Positions 37,513 through 45,375 of a stretch of 64,000 nt of DNA are shown in pieces. Below the pieces are notes generated by a model. The model was not told where the DNA came from. It made no database searches and saw only the letters and a program-made list of their open reading frames with translations. Positions within the stretch are counted from its first letter, which is position 1, and every line of letters begins with the position of its first letter. The stretch comes from Shewanella metallivivens (GTDB taxonomy: Bacteria > Pseudomonadota > Gammaproteobacteria > Enterobacterales > Shewanellaceae): assembly GCF_028750675.1 (NCBI RefSeq), contig NZ_JAQQPZ010000013.1, positions 639,486-703,485 of the forward strand. Reading direction: 5' to 3'. The translations under genes were made by a program, and so were the position numbers.

Positions 37513-38037
37513 TTAATCCCATTTGAGCAGTGGAAGTGGACGCAGAGTTTCAATGTCGAAAGCAATGGTATTTTTACTATCTTGATTGAGTAATTTTAGT
37601 TCTAGATAACTAATAGATAAGTCGTGGTCCAATTCCGCTTGCGTTAAGTATCCTTGTTGATCTTCAATCGCTAAAGCGACCAGCGCAGAAAATGTCATGT
37701 GCTTAGCTTGCAGCATTTTGGCTGCATTCACAGAGCCGATATCGTCAGAACTATAAGCAGATGATTTTTCGTTTAACAGAACACCATCTAACGCTCGGTA
37801 TTGGTATTTACTGATTTCACGCGCTTCTACGTTGACCATAGAAATTCTGTACACCAGTAATCCTTCTTCCACATCAACGTCAAAGTCACAAATAGTGCCT
37901 TTGTCTTGTTGTTCTAACTGCTTCATCACCACAATGGGCTTTAGAAACTCACCATTGATCAATAAAGTGTGCATCGACGGCGTTGCCATCACGGCACAAG
38001 GAAGAAAGCATATTGCTAATAGCAACCGAACCATCAC
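37513..38037 (-). CDS. exported PepSY-like protein, first gene of the two-component operon
   Basis: 174 residues with a signal peptide (LLLAICFLPCAVMA). The C-terminal part (ISYLELKLLNQDSKNTIAFDIETLRPLP) has the strand pattern of PepSY domains. An earlier stretch (LVYRISMVNVEAREISKYQYRALDGVLL) may be a second, degenerate copy. It ends seven bases before the response regulator start, so it is probably a periplasmic accessory or target of the system. PepSY assignment is by pattern only; the molecular role is unknown. Confidence 0.65.
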   Translation of the reverse strand: MMVRLLLAICFLPCAVMATPSMHTLLINGEFLKPIVVMKQLEQQDKGTICDFDVDVEEGLLVYRISMVNVEAREISKYQYRALDGVLLNEKSSAYSSDDIGSVNAAKMLQAKHMTFSALVALAIEDQQGYLTQAELDHDLSISYLELKLLNQDSKNTIAFDIETLRPLPLLKWD

Positions 38038-38169
38038 TAGCCTCTATATGATTGAAAATTTTATTACAGCACTACTCTACCTAAGAGCGGCCAAAGTCCC
38101 AAGAAATCTAAGATTAATAATTGATCATAAATACCATAAAACAAGGCCTTCTAGCTTATTCAGCTTGAA

Positions 38170-39276
38170 TTAAGGGGTATTTAAGATATGAATTTGCTCA
38201 GACTTTAACGCTATGGTGGTTTGCATTCCGGTTTGTAATGCTAACTTTTCGACTAAGTGAGTTGGGACATCAGCATTAAGCACTGAACCAATACCGATAA
38301 CAGATGCTATAACGCGTGACGATTCCCCCATAACCAATACTGACTCAATCATGACATCCAGTTTATTGATGCTTTTACATAAACGGCCACTGCTGATGGC
38401 ATTAAAACGAATCCCCTGGTTGGGGATAACCCAACGGATCGCTTGCCCCTTTGCGAGAGGCGGGGCACTGTCGCTGATAATGAGTTCTTCGCCGAGCTTA
38501 AACCAAGTCATGTTACGTTCAATGTCTTGCTCGACGACTTCACCATCAAAAATATTACGCAAGCCCATTTGACGAGCCACAGCTTCATCATAAGGGTGTG
38601 ACAGCACTTCAAAAGGTTGACCTTGCTGGAGCATTTTCCCTTGGCTTATTAGCATCATTTTATCAGCGAGTAATAATGCCTCATGAATGTCGTGAGTCAC
38701 CATAACCACTGGAATTGACAGTTGTTGCTTTAATCGTGCGAGCTCAATGTACAAGCGCTCGCGGGTTTCACGGTCAACCGCCGAAAAAGGCTCGTCGAGT
38801 AATAAAATGGCAGGCTCGCGAGCCAATGCTCGTGCTAATGCAACACGTTGACGCTGTCCCCCAGAGAGTTGCGCAGGCAAACGGTTAGGCAAACCATGTA
38901 AATTAACACGTTCAAGCCAGTCTAAAGCACGCTGCTTACGTTCTGATTTTGGCACATGGTCGAGCCCTGCTATCACATTGTCTAAAGCCGACAAGTGCGG
39001 AAATAGACCAAAATGTTGTGGCATATAGCCAATATGACGTTGCTGGGGTGTTAGTGACACTTGCGTTGAAGAGTCAAACCATAAAACGTCACCACATTGA
39101 ATATGGCCTTGCTTAGGAATTGTCAGCCCAGCAATCATTCTTAACAACGTCGTTTTACCACCGCCAGAAGGCCCCACTACCGCTAACACTTCACCGGCTT
39201 TGCAAGTAAAGTTAGCGGCCAATGGAATGGGTAACGTCTGGCCAATATGACAAACGAGATCAGCGCTGTGTGGCAT
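38170..39276 (-). CDS. modC: molybdate ABC transporter ATP-binding protein ModC
   Basis: 368 residues with Walker A GPSGGGKTT (about residues 34-42), signature LSGGQRQRVALARAL, Walker B ILLLDEPFSAVD and the H-loop VTHD. A C-terminal Mop/TOBE region (about 295-365) binds oxyanion and marks molybdate transporters. The start lies inside modB (17-base overlap). It powers molybdate import and ends the moa-mod run. Confidence 0.94.
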   Translation of the reverse strand: MPHSADLVCHIGQTLPIPLAANFTCKAGEVLAVVGPSGGGKTTLLRMIAGLTIPKQGHIQCGDVLWFDSSTQVSLTPQQRHIGYMPQHFGLFPHLSALDNVIAGLDHVPKSERKQRALDWLERVNLHGLPNRLPAQLSGGQRQRVALARALAREPAILLLDEPFSAVDRETRERLYIELARLKQQLSIPVVMVTHDIHEALLLADKMMLISQGKMLQQGQPFEVLSHPYDEAVARQMGLRNIFDGEVVEQDIERNMTWFKLGEELIISDSAPPLAKGQAIRWVIPNQGIRFNAISSGRLCKSINKLDVMIESVLVMGESSRVIASVIGIGSVLNADVPTHLVEKLALQTGMQTTIALKSEQIHILNTP

Positions 39277-39937
39277 TATGGCCTCCTAAACGCCGCGACA
39301 GACTGGTCGTTAATGCCAGAGCACTCACAGCAAATAGTAACAACACCAATGACATCATGCCTGCGGAGTCAAAGTCGAAGGCTTGTACGCTGTCATAAAT
39401 GGCGATTGAAATCGTTTTGGTTTCGCCAGCGATATTGCCACCGAGCATCAATACCACTCCAAATTCACCTAATACATGAGAGAAGCACAGCACTAGTGCA
39501 GTCAATACACCTGGCCATACCATAGGTAACTCGACTTTAAGGAAAATCCGCATACGGCTCATACCACAGCAAGCAGCGGCGTCACGAATATCAATTGGAA
39601 TGGTTTCATAAGCGCGCTGTATGGGCTGCACAGCAAAGGGAATATTGACGATAATGGAAGCAATCACGAGTCCAGAGAAATTAAACACCAGTTGTTGACC
39701 AAATAGCTGCTCAGCAAGGCCACCAATGAAGCTTTGATTGCCTAATCCCACCAACAAGTAATAACCAATCACAGTTGGCGGTAAAACTAAGGGCACTAAA
39801 ATTAATGCTTCTAACCATGATTTACCGTGAAATTGATAATAAGCTAAGCCCCGGCCTAAGAAGATCGCCAACGGAATTAACAACAACACAGTAAAGCTAC
39901 TGAGTTTGACTGACAGCAACAGCGCTTGCCAATCCAT
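39260..39937 (-). CDS. modB: molybdate ABC transporter permease ModB
   Basis: 225 residues with five or six membrane helices and the conserved EAA loop coupling to ModC (ETIPIDIRDAAACCGMSRMRIF). Sequence such as LPLVLPPTVIGYYLL is typical of ModB. The start codon shares a base with the modA stop (TAATG). Confidence 0.95.
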   Translation of the reverse strand: MDWQALLLSVKLSSFTVLLLIPLAIFLGRGLAYYQFHGKSWLEALILVPLVLPPTVIGYYLLVGLGNQSFIGGLAEQLFGQQLVFNFSGLVIASIIVNIPFAVQPIQRAYETIPIDIRDAAACCGMSRMRIFLKVELPMVWPGVLTALVLCFSHVLGEFGVVLMLGGNIAGETKTISIAIYDSVQAFDFDSAGMMSLVLLLFAVSALALTTSLSRRLGGHNATQR

Positions 39938-40785
39938 TAGTCTAGCGTCTCTGTTACTTGCGGTAAGTTAAAGCCAAACTCACTTAATACTTTTTGCGCT
40001 TGTGGGCTTTGCATGTATTGATAAAAACGCATAGCGGTTTCAGAGGCATTTGGCATTAATGCCATACGTTGATTAAGCGGTTCGTATAAATGATCAGGAA
40101 TAACCACATGGTTAGCTAGCTGAGTAAATTGCGGCGCAAGTACCAATGACAAGGGTACGATGCCACCTTGAGTCGAACCACTGATGGTAAATTGGGCGGC
40201 TTGTGATGCGTTTTCCCCCAGGATCAGCTTAGGTTGCACAGCATCCCATAACCCTTTGGATTTTAGCACCTCTCGGGCACGTTCACCGTAGGGAGCATGA
40301 TCGGGATTGGCTATCGCAAAGCGCTTAAGCTTGCCGTCGGTAATAAATTGCCCTAACCCGACTAACTCAGAGTCAAGAATTAACTCAGATTGCTTTGGCG
40401 CAGCAAGCGCTAATCGACCGATAGCATAAATAACCCCAGCATCTTGGGTGTAACCTGCCTTATGCAACTGCTCAATATAAAACTCATCGGCACTGAGCAT
40501 CATTTCAAATGGGGCACCGTGTTGAATTTGAGTAACAAAATTGCCAGATGAGCCATAACTGATACGAACTGCTAACCCGGTTTGTTGTTTGAAATTCATA
40601 GCGATATCATCGAGCGCAAACTTAATGTTTGCCGCGGCAGCTATGGCTGGCACTTCGGCAGCCTGCACCAAATGATTAGGCAAGGTAACCCCAAAAAAAA
40701 CAAGCATTAATGTCGCGATAATCGCACGATATTGTTTATTGAAACGCTCGCCTTGCGTAAAAATAGATAACCGAGAAAAAAACAT
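39937..40785 (-). CDS. modA: periplasmic molybdate-binding protein ModA
   Basis: 282 residues with an unusually long N-terminal region before the signal helix (ATLMLVFFGVTLPNHLVQAAE). The mature part begins IAAAANIKFALDDIA. Conserved oxyanion-site features are AAANIKFA, SYGSSGNF and the C-terminal FYQYMQSPQAQKVLSEFGF. It delivers molybdate to ModB. It begins 50 bases after moaE, with no terminator in between, so transcription from moaA may continue into it. Confidence 0.94.
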   Translation of the reverse strand: MFFSRLSIFTQGERFNKQYRAIIATLMLVFFGVTLPNHLVQAAEVPAIAAAANIKFALDDIAMNFKQQTGLAVRISYGSSGNFVTQIQHGAPFEMMLSADEFYIEQLHKAGYTQDAGVIYAIGRLALAAPKQSELILDSELVGLGQFITDGKLKRFAIANPDHAPYGERAREVLKSKGLWDAVQPKLILGENASQAAQFTISGSTQGGIVPLSLVLAPQFTQLANHVVIPDHLYEPLNQRMALMPNASETAMRFYQYMQSPQAQKVLSEFGFNLPQVTETLD

Positions 40786-40835
40786 TAATCACTGACCTTA
40801 TTGGTTGAGCAAACAACGGCAGAATATTGGTTAGA

Positions 40836-41297
40836 TTATTTTTGCCACATTTTAGCCGCTTGCTCATCACTATCACGGGCTTCGACCCATTTGCTGCCAG
40901 TATCGTTGGCTTCGAGCTTCCAAAATGGTGCTTTGGTCTTTAAAAAATCGATTAAAAACTCACATGCAGCAAAGGCAGCCTTACGATGGGCACTGGTTAC
41001 GCCGATAAACACAATCTGCTCACCTAGCGCCATCGTGCCGACACGGTGAATAATCGTCACCTTGTTTAATGGCCAGCGCTCGCGTGCTTGTTGGCAAATT
41101 TGATCTAATACCGACTCAGTCATACCAGGGTAATGCTCTAGCGTTAAATCAGTCACAGCACTGCCATCATTAAAATCGCGCACTTTACCAATAAAATTAA
41201 CCACCGCACCGTCTTGGTTATCATTGGCCAATAATGCATATTCGTCGGCAACACTAAAATCCTGGGTTTGCACTCGAACAGTAGTCAATGTTGTCAT
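40836..41297 (-). CDS. moaE: molybdopterin synthase catalytic subunit MoaE
   Basis: 153 residues; with MoaD it converts cyclic pyranopterin to molybdopterin. Conserved features are VVNFIGKVRD, LTLEHYPGMTE, HRVGTMALGE, the HRKAAFAACEFLID helix and the catalytic-type lysines in FLKTKAPFWKLE. It starts two bases after moaD ends. Confidence 0.96.
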   Translation of the reverse strand: MTTLTTVRVQTQDFSVADEYALLANDNQDGAVVNFIGKVRDFNDGSAVTDLTLEHYPGMTESVLDQICQQARERWPLNKVTIIHRVGTMALGEQIVFIGVTSAHRKAAFAACEFLIDFLKTKAPFWKLEANDTGSKWVEARDSDEQAAKMWQK

Positions 41298-41299
41298 AC

Positions 41300-41548
41300 T
41301 TAACCTCCTGTTACAGGAGGGAAAAAGGCAACTTCGTCACCAGCCTTTATCTGAGTGTCCCATTGACTTATCGTTTGATTAACTGCAACAAGTAGCTTAT
41401 CTGAAGTGAGCACTTTAGCCCATTTATCATCGGTTGCAGCCAATGCAGCACGTAACTCTTCTGCGGTACGAATATTGGCGCTACTGTGCTCCACTTTCGC
41501 AGTACCGAGTAACTCGCGGACTTGCGCAAAAAATAATACTTGGATCAT
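41300..41548 (-). CDS. moaD: molybdopterin synthase sulfur carrier MoaD
   Basis: 82 residues of ubiquitin-like fold ending in FFPPVTGG. The C-terminal Gly-Gly is adenylated by MoeB and becomes the thiocarboxylate. Size and ending are diagnostic. Confidence 0.95.
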   Translation of the reverse strand: MIQVLFFAQVRELLGTAKVEHSSANIRTAEELRAALAATDDKWAKVLTSDKLLVAVNQTISQWDTQIKAGDEVAFFPPVTGG

Positions 41549-41598
41549 AGTGGTCTCTCAATACATAAATTTGATGACAATAAATTAACTAGCCAATG

Positions 41599-42075
41599 TT
41601 AAGCAGTAAAGTGGCCAGATTTCCCGCCGCGTTTCTCAAGCAATCTCACCTGCGAGATAACCATGTCTTTTTGCACGGCTTTACACATATCATAAATGGT
41701 TAACGCAGCCACAGACGTCGCGGTTAATGCTTCCATTTCAACACCGGTTTTACCTGACAATTTACACAGGCTAGTGATACGCACACGGTTATGCTCAGGC
41801 TGAGCCTCAAGCTCGACTTCCACTTTGGTTAACATTAAAGGATGACATAACGGAATAAGGTCTGAGGTCTTTTTAGCGGCTTGAATACCGGCAATACGGG
41901 CTGTAGCAAACACATCACCTTTATGGTGGCTACCGCTCATTATCATCGATAATGTGTCAGCGGCCATGTCGATATACGCTTCAGCTCTGGCTTCGCGTTC
42001 AGTCACAGCTTTTTCAGTGACATCAACCATATGAGCATTGCCATCGGCATTAATGTGGGTGAAACGATTACTCAT
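41599..42075 (-). CDS. moaC: cyclic pyranopterin monophosphate synthase MoaC
   Basis: 158 residues with the family motifs [13 protein letters not shown] (about residues 65-77), [10 protein letters not shown] and [11 protein letters not shown]. It acts after MoaA to make cyclic pyranopterin monophosphate from the rearranged GTP product. It lies 70 bases after moaA and 50 bases before moaD, same strand. Confidence 0.96.
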   Translation of the reverse strand: MSNRFTHINADGNAHMVDVTEKAVTEREARAEAYIDMAADTLSMIMSGSHHKGDVFATARIAGIQAAKKTSDLIPLCHPLMLTKVEVELEAQPEHNRVRITSLCKLSGKTGVEMEALTATSVAALTIYDMCKAVQKDMVISQVRLLEKRGGKSGHFTA

Positions 42076-42145
42076 GTTATGAATACCTTATCAAATAGAA
42101 TTTGTAGGTTAGCGGCACTTATATTTGAGCTAAGCCAGCTGGCGG

Positions 42146-43126
42146 CTAACCACCAATAGAGGCGAGATGCTTAGTCACACCAGTAATGCCTTGATGCAGA
42201 AAGTGAGTTTCTTTCTTTTGCTCTAATTGGCCATGCAAGCGAGTGATTAATTCATCACGTTGCGATGAATCTTGCAGTAAATCTCGTAAATCAACGCCAT
42301 TTTCAGTAAATAAGCATAAGTGCAATTTACCTTTGGCAGAGACTCTTAAACGATTACAACTAGCGCAAAAGTTTTTGGCGTACGGCATAATTAAACCGAT
42401 ACGGCCTTGATAGTCACTGTGACTGAAGTTTTGTGCAGGGCCATCATCGGCACTCGGTAGATCGTATAACCAGCCTTCTTGCTCAAGCTGTTTTTTAATG
42501 TCGATACCGGCTAAATGATGGGCATTGAAATATTCACGACCAAGTCCTGTCTCCATCAGTTCAATGAAGCGCAAATCAATAGGGGTGTGTTTAATCCAAT
42601 GTAAAAAACGCGGTAAATCTTTGTCGTTTAACCCTTTCAATAACACCGCATTAATTTTGACTCGTTCAAATCCCGCCTCAAGTGCGGCATCAATACCACG
42701 CATCACTTGGTCGAATTTATTTTCACCGGTAATTTGGTAAAACATTTTGGGGTCTAAACTGTCTACTGAGACGTTAATACGTCGCAAACCTGCGTCATAC
42801 CATTCTTGTGCATGTTGCTGTAAACGATAACCATTAGTGGTCATGGCTACGGTATTAACATTAGGGTTATCTGCAACGATGCGCACGATATCAGTAAAGT
42901 CTTTGCGAAGGGTCGGCTCGCCACCTGTGATACGAATTTTTTGTGTACCCACAGCAGCAAAACCTGCAACGAGATTTTCAATTTCGTTAAGCGTTAAAAA
43001 ACTAGGTTTGCCATCAGGGCGATAACCATCGGGCAGGCAATAGCTGCATTTGAAATTACAAACGTCAGTGACTGACATCCGTAAATAATGAAATTTTCGT
43101 CCAAAATTGTCTTGTAACTGGGACAT
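42146..43126 (-). CDS. moaA: GTP 3',8-cyclase MoaA
   Basis: 326 residues; a radical SAM enzyme that cyclises GTP in the first step of Moco synthesis. The N-terminal cluster motif CNFKCSYC, the GGEPTLR segment and the C-terminal cluster cysteines CASCNRLR...C are all intact. The open frame continues 28 codons upstream into the riboswitch. The ATG at 43126 is preceded by GGAAAGG at good spacing, starts MSQLQDNFGR, and gives normal length. Confidence 0.96.
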   Translation of the reverse strand: MSQLQDNFGRKFHYLRMSVTDVCNFKCSYCLPDGYRPDGKPSFLTLNEIENLVAGFAAVGTQKIRITGGEPTLRKDFTDIVRIVADNPNVNTVAMTTNGYRLQQHAQEWYDAGLRRINVSVDSLDPKMFYQITGENKFDQVMRGIDAALEAGFERVKINAVLLKGLNDKDLPRFLHWIKHTPIDLRFIELMETGLGREYFNAHHLAGIDIKKQLEQEGWLYDLPSADDGPAQNFSHSDYQGRIGLIMPYAKNFCASCNRLRVSAKGKLHLCLFTENGVDLRDLLQDSSQRDELITRLHGQLEQKKETHFLHQGITGVTKHLASIGG

Positions 43127-43129
43127 GTT

Positions 43130-43240
43130 AACCTTTCCAAGTGTGGGAGGTAAGTGCATTTCTTTACTCACCCCGGTGGCAAAATTACCACGGCAAAATG
43201 CCCATATCATTGACGTAGGGCAAAAAGCTCGGAGAACCGT
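43130..43240 (-). promoter_or_regulatory. Moco riboswitch in the moaA leader
   Basis: The moaA leader matches the molybdenum-cofactor RNA motif as seen before E. coli moaA. In order on the minus strand are a GCCGTGG block (43187-43193), GCCACCGGGGTGAG (43167-43180), AAATGCACTTACCTCCC (43145-43161) and TTGGAAAGGTTAACATG, which holds the ribosome site. GTGAGT and ACTTAC form a hairpin arm. Such RNAs bind Moco and close the ribosome site or stop transcription. Outer borders are approximate. Confidence 0.88.
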
Positions 43241-43248
43241 CAGATCTA

Positions 43249-43276
43249 ATTATAGGCCTATTTGCGGGTTTACAAA
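43249..43276 (-). promoter_or_regulatory. moaA promoter
   Basis: On the minus strand a perfect -10 TATAAT (43249-43254) has TTTGTA 16 bases upstream as a fair -35. The predicted start of transcription, near 43242, coincides with the 5' edge of the riboswitch, which supports both calls. Confidence 0.7.
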
Positions 43277-43326
43277 TACCCCTTTAGATGAATATCTTAT
43301 TCAAAATGACAAGATCGTTAACTATT

Positions 43327-43342
43327 TGTGACTCGACTCACG
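43327..43342. promoter_or_regulatory. CRP-like binding site in the moaA/ETF-QO gap
   Basis: TGTGA-N6-TCACG differs from the CRP consensus TGTGA-N6-TCACA at one base. Its centre lies about 92 bases upstream of the predicted moaA transcription start, an ordinary distance for class I activation. It could also act on the divergent gene. The rest of this 353-base gap holds the riboswitch and promoter already listed. Confidence 0.5.
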
Positions 43343-43479
43343 CTGATAAGATTGCGTTTTCCCCTGTGACAAAAGCAAATTTTGCGGTAAGGTGAGTAAA
43401 AGGATAAACGATCGTTTAACTATCGTGATAAAAAAACAATAAACCCGCACGTTAACGGGAAACTTTTAAAGGTGAGAAC

Positions 43480-45129
43480 ATGGAACGCGAGTCAATGGAG
43501 TTCGACGTTGTAATTGTCGGTGCAGGCCCAGCAGGTTTAGCAACGGCTTGTCGTTTAATGCAGATATCAAAAGATGCCGATAAAGAAATCACAGTATGTG
43601 TGGTCGAAAAAGGCTCTGAAGTGGGCGCCCACATATTGTCTGGCGCGGTATTTCAACCCGATGTACTAGACGAACTATTCAACGACTGGCGTGACTCTGA
43701 TATCCCCCTCAACACCAAAGTCAGTCACGACGAAATTTATTTACTCAACTCTGAGTCAAAATCACGCTTAATGCCAAACAGTTTAGTGCCTAAAACCATG
43801 CACAATGAAGGCAACTACATTATCAGCGTGGGCAACCTTGCCCGTTGGTTAGCCAACCGTGCCGAAGCCATGGGGGTTGAGATTTTTCCAGGCTTCGCCG
43901 CCAGCGAACTGCTGTTTAATGAAGATAACAGTGTGAAAGGTATTCTCATCGGTGATATGGGCGTAGGTGAAGATGGCCAGCCTAAAGACAGCTATATGCC
44001 TGGCATGGAATTACACGCTAAATATACTGTATTTTCAGAAGGCTGCCGAGGGCATCTTGGTAAGCAACTTATTCAGAAATACCACTTAGATAATGGCAAA
44101 ACCCCGCAACATTATGGTTTAGGATTCAAAGAAATTTGGAAGATCCCTGCTGAGCAACACCAACAAGGTAAAGTGGTTCACACTGGTGGTTGGCCATTGG
44201 TAAATGGTTCGTCTGGCGGTGGCTTTTTATATCACATGGAAGACAACCAAGTCGCTGTGGGATTAATTATTGACTTAAACTATAAAAACCCACACTTAAG
44301 CCCATTTGACGAATTTCAACGCTATAAAACGCACCCGGTCATTGCCCAAACATTGACCGGTGGTGAGCGCCTAACTTATGGTGCCAGAGCCATCGCTAAA
44401 GGCGGTTTAAATTCATTACCTAAAATGAGTTTTCCAGGCGGGTTAATCATTGGCTGTAATGCAGGCACTCTTAACTTTGCCAAAATTAAAGGTACTCACA
44501 CCGCAATAAAAAGCGGGATAATTGCTGCAACAACGCTAGGTGAAGGGTTAATAGCCGGATTAGACGGTGGTAAAGATCTAGACTGCTTCCAGCAACGTTT
44601 TGAAGAAAGCTGGCTTTATGACGAATTGCACCAATCACGTAACTTTGGCCCTGCGCTGCATAAATTTGGCACTTTAATGGGTGGTGCATTTAACTTCATA
44701 GACCAAAACTGGTTTGGTGGTAAATTCCCTGTGACCTTCCGCGATACTACGCCTGATTATGCTTCAATGGGATTGGCCAGCGAGTACAGCAAAATTGATT
44801 ACCCAAAACCAGATGGCAAGCTCAGTTTTGACAAGTTATCGTCAGTGTATTTGTCCAACACCTACCATGAGGAAGGTCAACGTTGCCATTTACACTTAAA
44901 AGACCAAAGCATTCCGATTTCGGTCAACTTAGTCAAATTTGACGAACCTGCGCAACGTTATTGCCCTGCAGGCGTGTATGAAGTTGTGGAAGATGCTGGC
45001 GAGAAAAAGTTTGTTATTAATGGCCAAAACTGTATTCACTGTAAAACCTGTGACATTAAAGATCCAAGCCAGAATATCACCTGGGTCACCCCTGAGGGCG
45101 GCGGTGGACCAAACTATCCAAACATGTAA
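43480..45129 (+). CDS. electron transfer flavoprotein-ubiquinone oxidoreductase
   Basis: 549 residues. An N-terminal FAD-binding Rossmann motif DVVIVGAGPAGLATACRL and a C-terminal 4Fe-4S site (CPAGVYE then CIHCKTCDIK) ending in GGGGPNYPNM define ETF-QO. The enzyme is a monotopic inner membrane protein that passes electrons from ETF (fatty acid and amino acid oxidation) to the quinone pool. AAAGGTGAG provides the ribosome site. The ETF subunits are not in this window. Confidence 0.96.
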   Translation: MERESMEFDVVIVGAGPAGLATACRLMQISKDADKEITVCVVEKGSEVGAHILSGAVFQPDVLDELFNDWRDSDIPLNTKVSHDEIYLLNSESKSRLMPNSLVPKTMHNEGNYIISVGNLARWLANRAEAMGVEIFPGFAASELLFNEDNSVKGILIGDMGVGEDGQPKDSYMPGMELHAKYTVFSEGCRGHLGKQLIQKYHLDNGKTPQHYGLGFKEIWKIPAEQHQQGKVVHTGGWPLVNGSSGGGFLYHMEDNQVAVGLIIDLNYKNPHLSPFDEFQRYKTHPVIAQTLTGGERLTYGARAIAKGGLNSLPKMSFPGGLIIGCNAGTLNFAKIKGTHTAIKSGIIAATTLGEGLIAGLDGGKDLDCFQQRFEESWLYDELHQSRNFGPALHKFGTLMGGAFNFIDQNWFGGKFPVTFRDTTPDYASMGLASEYSKIDYPKPDGKLSFDKLSSVYLSNTYHEEGQRCHLHLKDQSIPISVNLVKFDEPAQRYCPAGVYEVVEDAGEKKFVINGQNCIHCKTCDIKDPSQNITWVTPEGGGGPNYPNM

Positions 45130-45195
45130 ACCACAAGTTACCTTTATTAGCAATTAACTCGTTGTTCACCCATTGTTAATTTATTGGCTACTGTC

Positions 45196-45229
45196 AAAAA
45201 AACGCACTTAAAAATAGGTGCGTTTTTTT
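45196..45229 (+). terminator. terminator after ETF-QO gene
   Basis: AAAAAAACGCAC (45196-45207) pairs with GTGCGTTTTTTT (45218-45229) around a 10-base loop, with a T-run. It is 67 bases after the stop. Confidence 0.85.
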
Positions 45230-45317
45230 CATTTTTTCGACTATCATTAGCCCCATAACATCACAAAGACCTACACCATTAACCGTTTTGTCATTATTGA
45301 TTAATACAAAATTCTTA

Positions 45318-45344
45318 TCAATTTATTGCCATTGTGTCCGATAT
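45318..45344 (+). promoter_or_regulatory. probable sigma-28 (FliA) promoter of the chemoreceptor gene
   Basis: TCAATTTA-N11-TCCGATAT compares with the FliA consensus TAAAGTTT-N11-GCCGATAA. Spacing is exact and the core CCGATA of the -10 is intact. It ends 32 bases before the chemoreceptor start codon, as expected for a flagellar-class gene. Confidence 0.55.
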
Positions 45345-45375
45345 AACAAAGAGATACTTTTTGAGGCCGTTGTAG

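Noticed and set aside
43127-43210. Upstream start for moaA
   Set aside because: The extension lies inside the Moco riboswitch; the ATG at 43126 has its own ribosome site.
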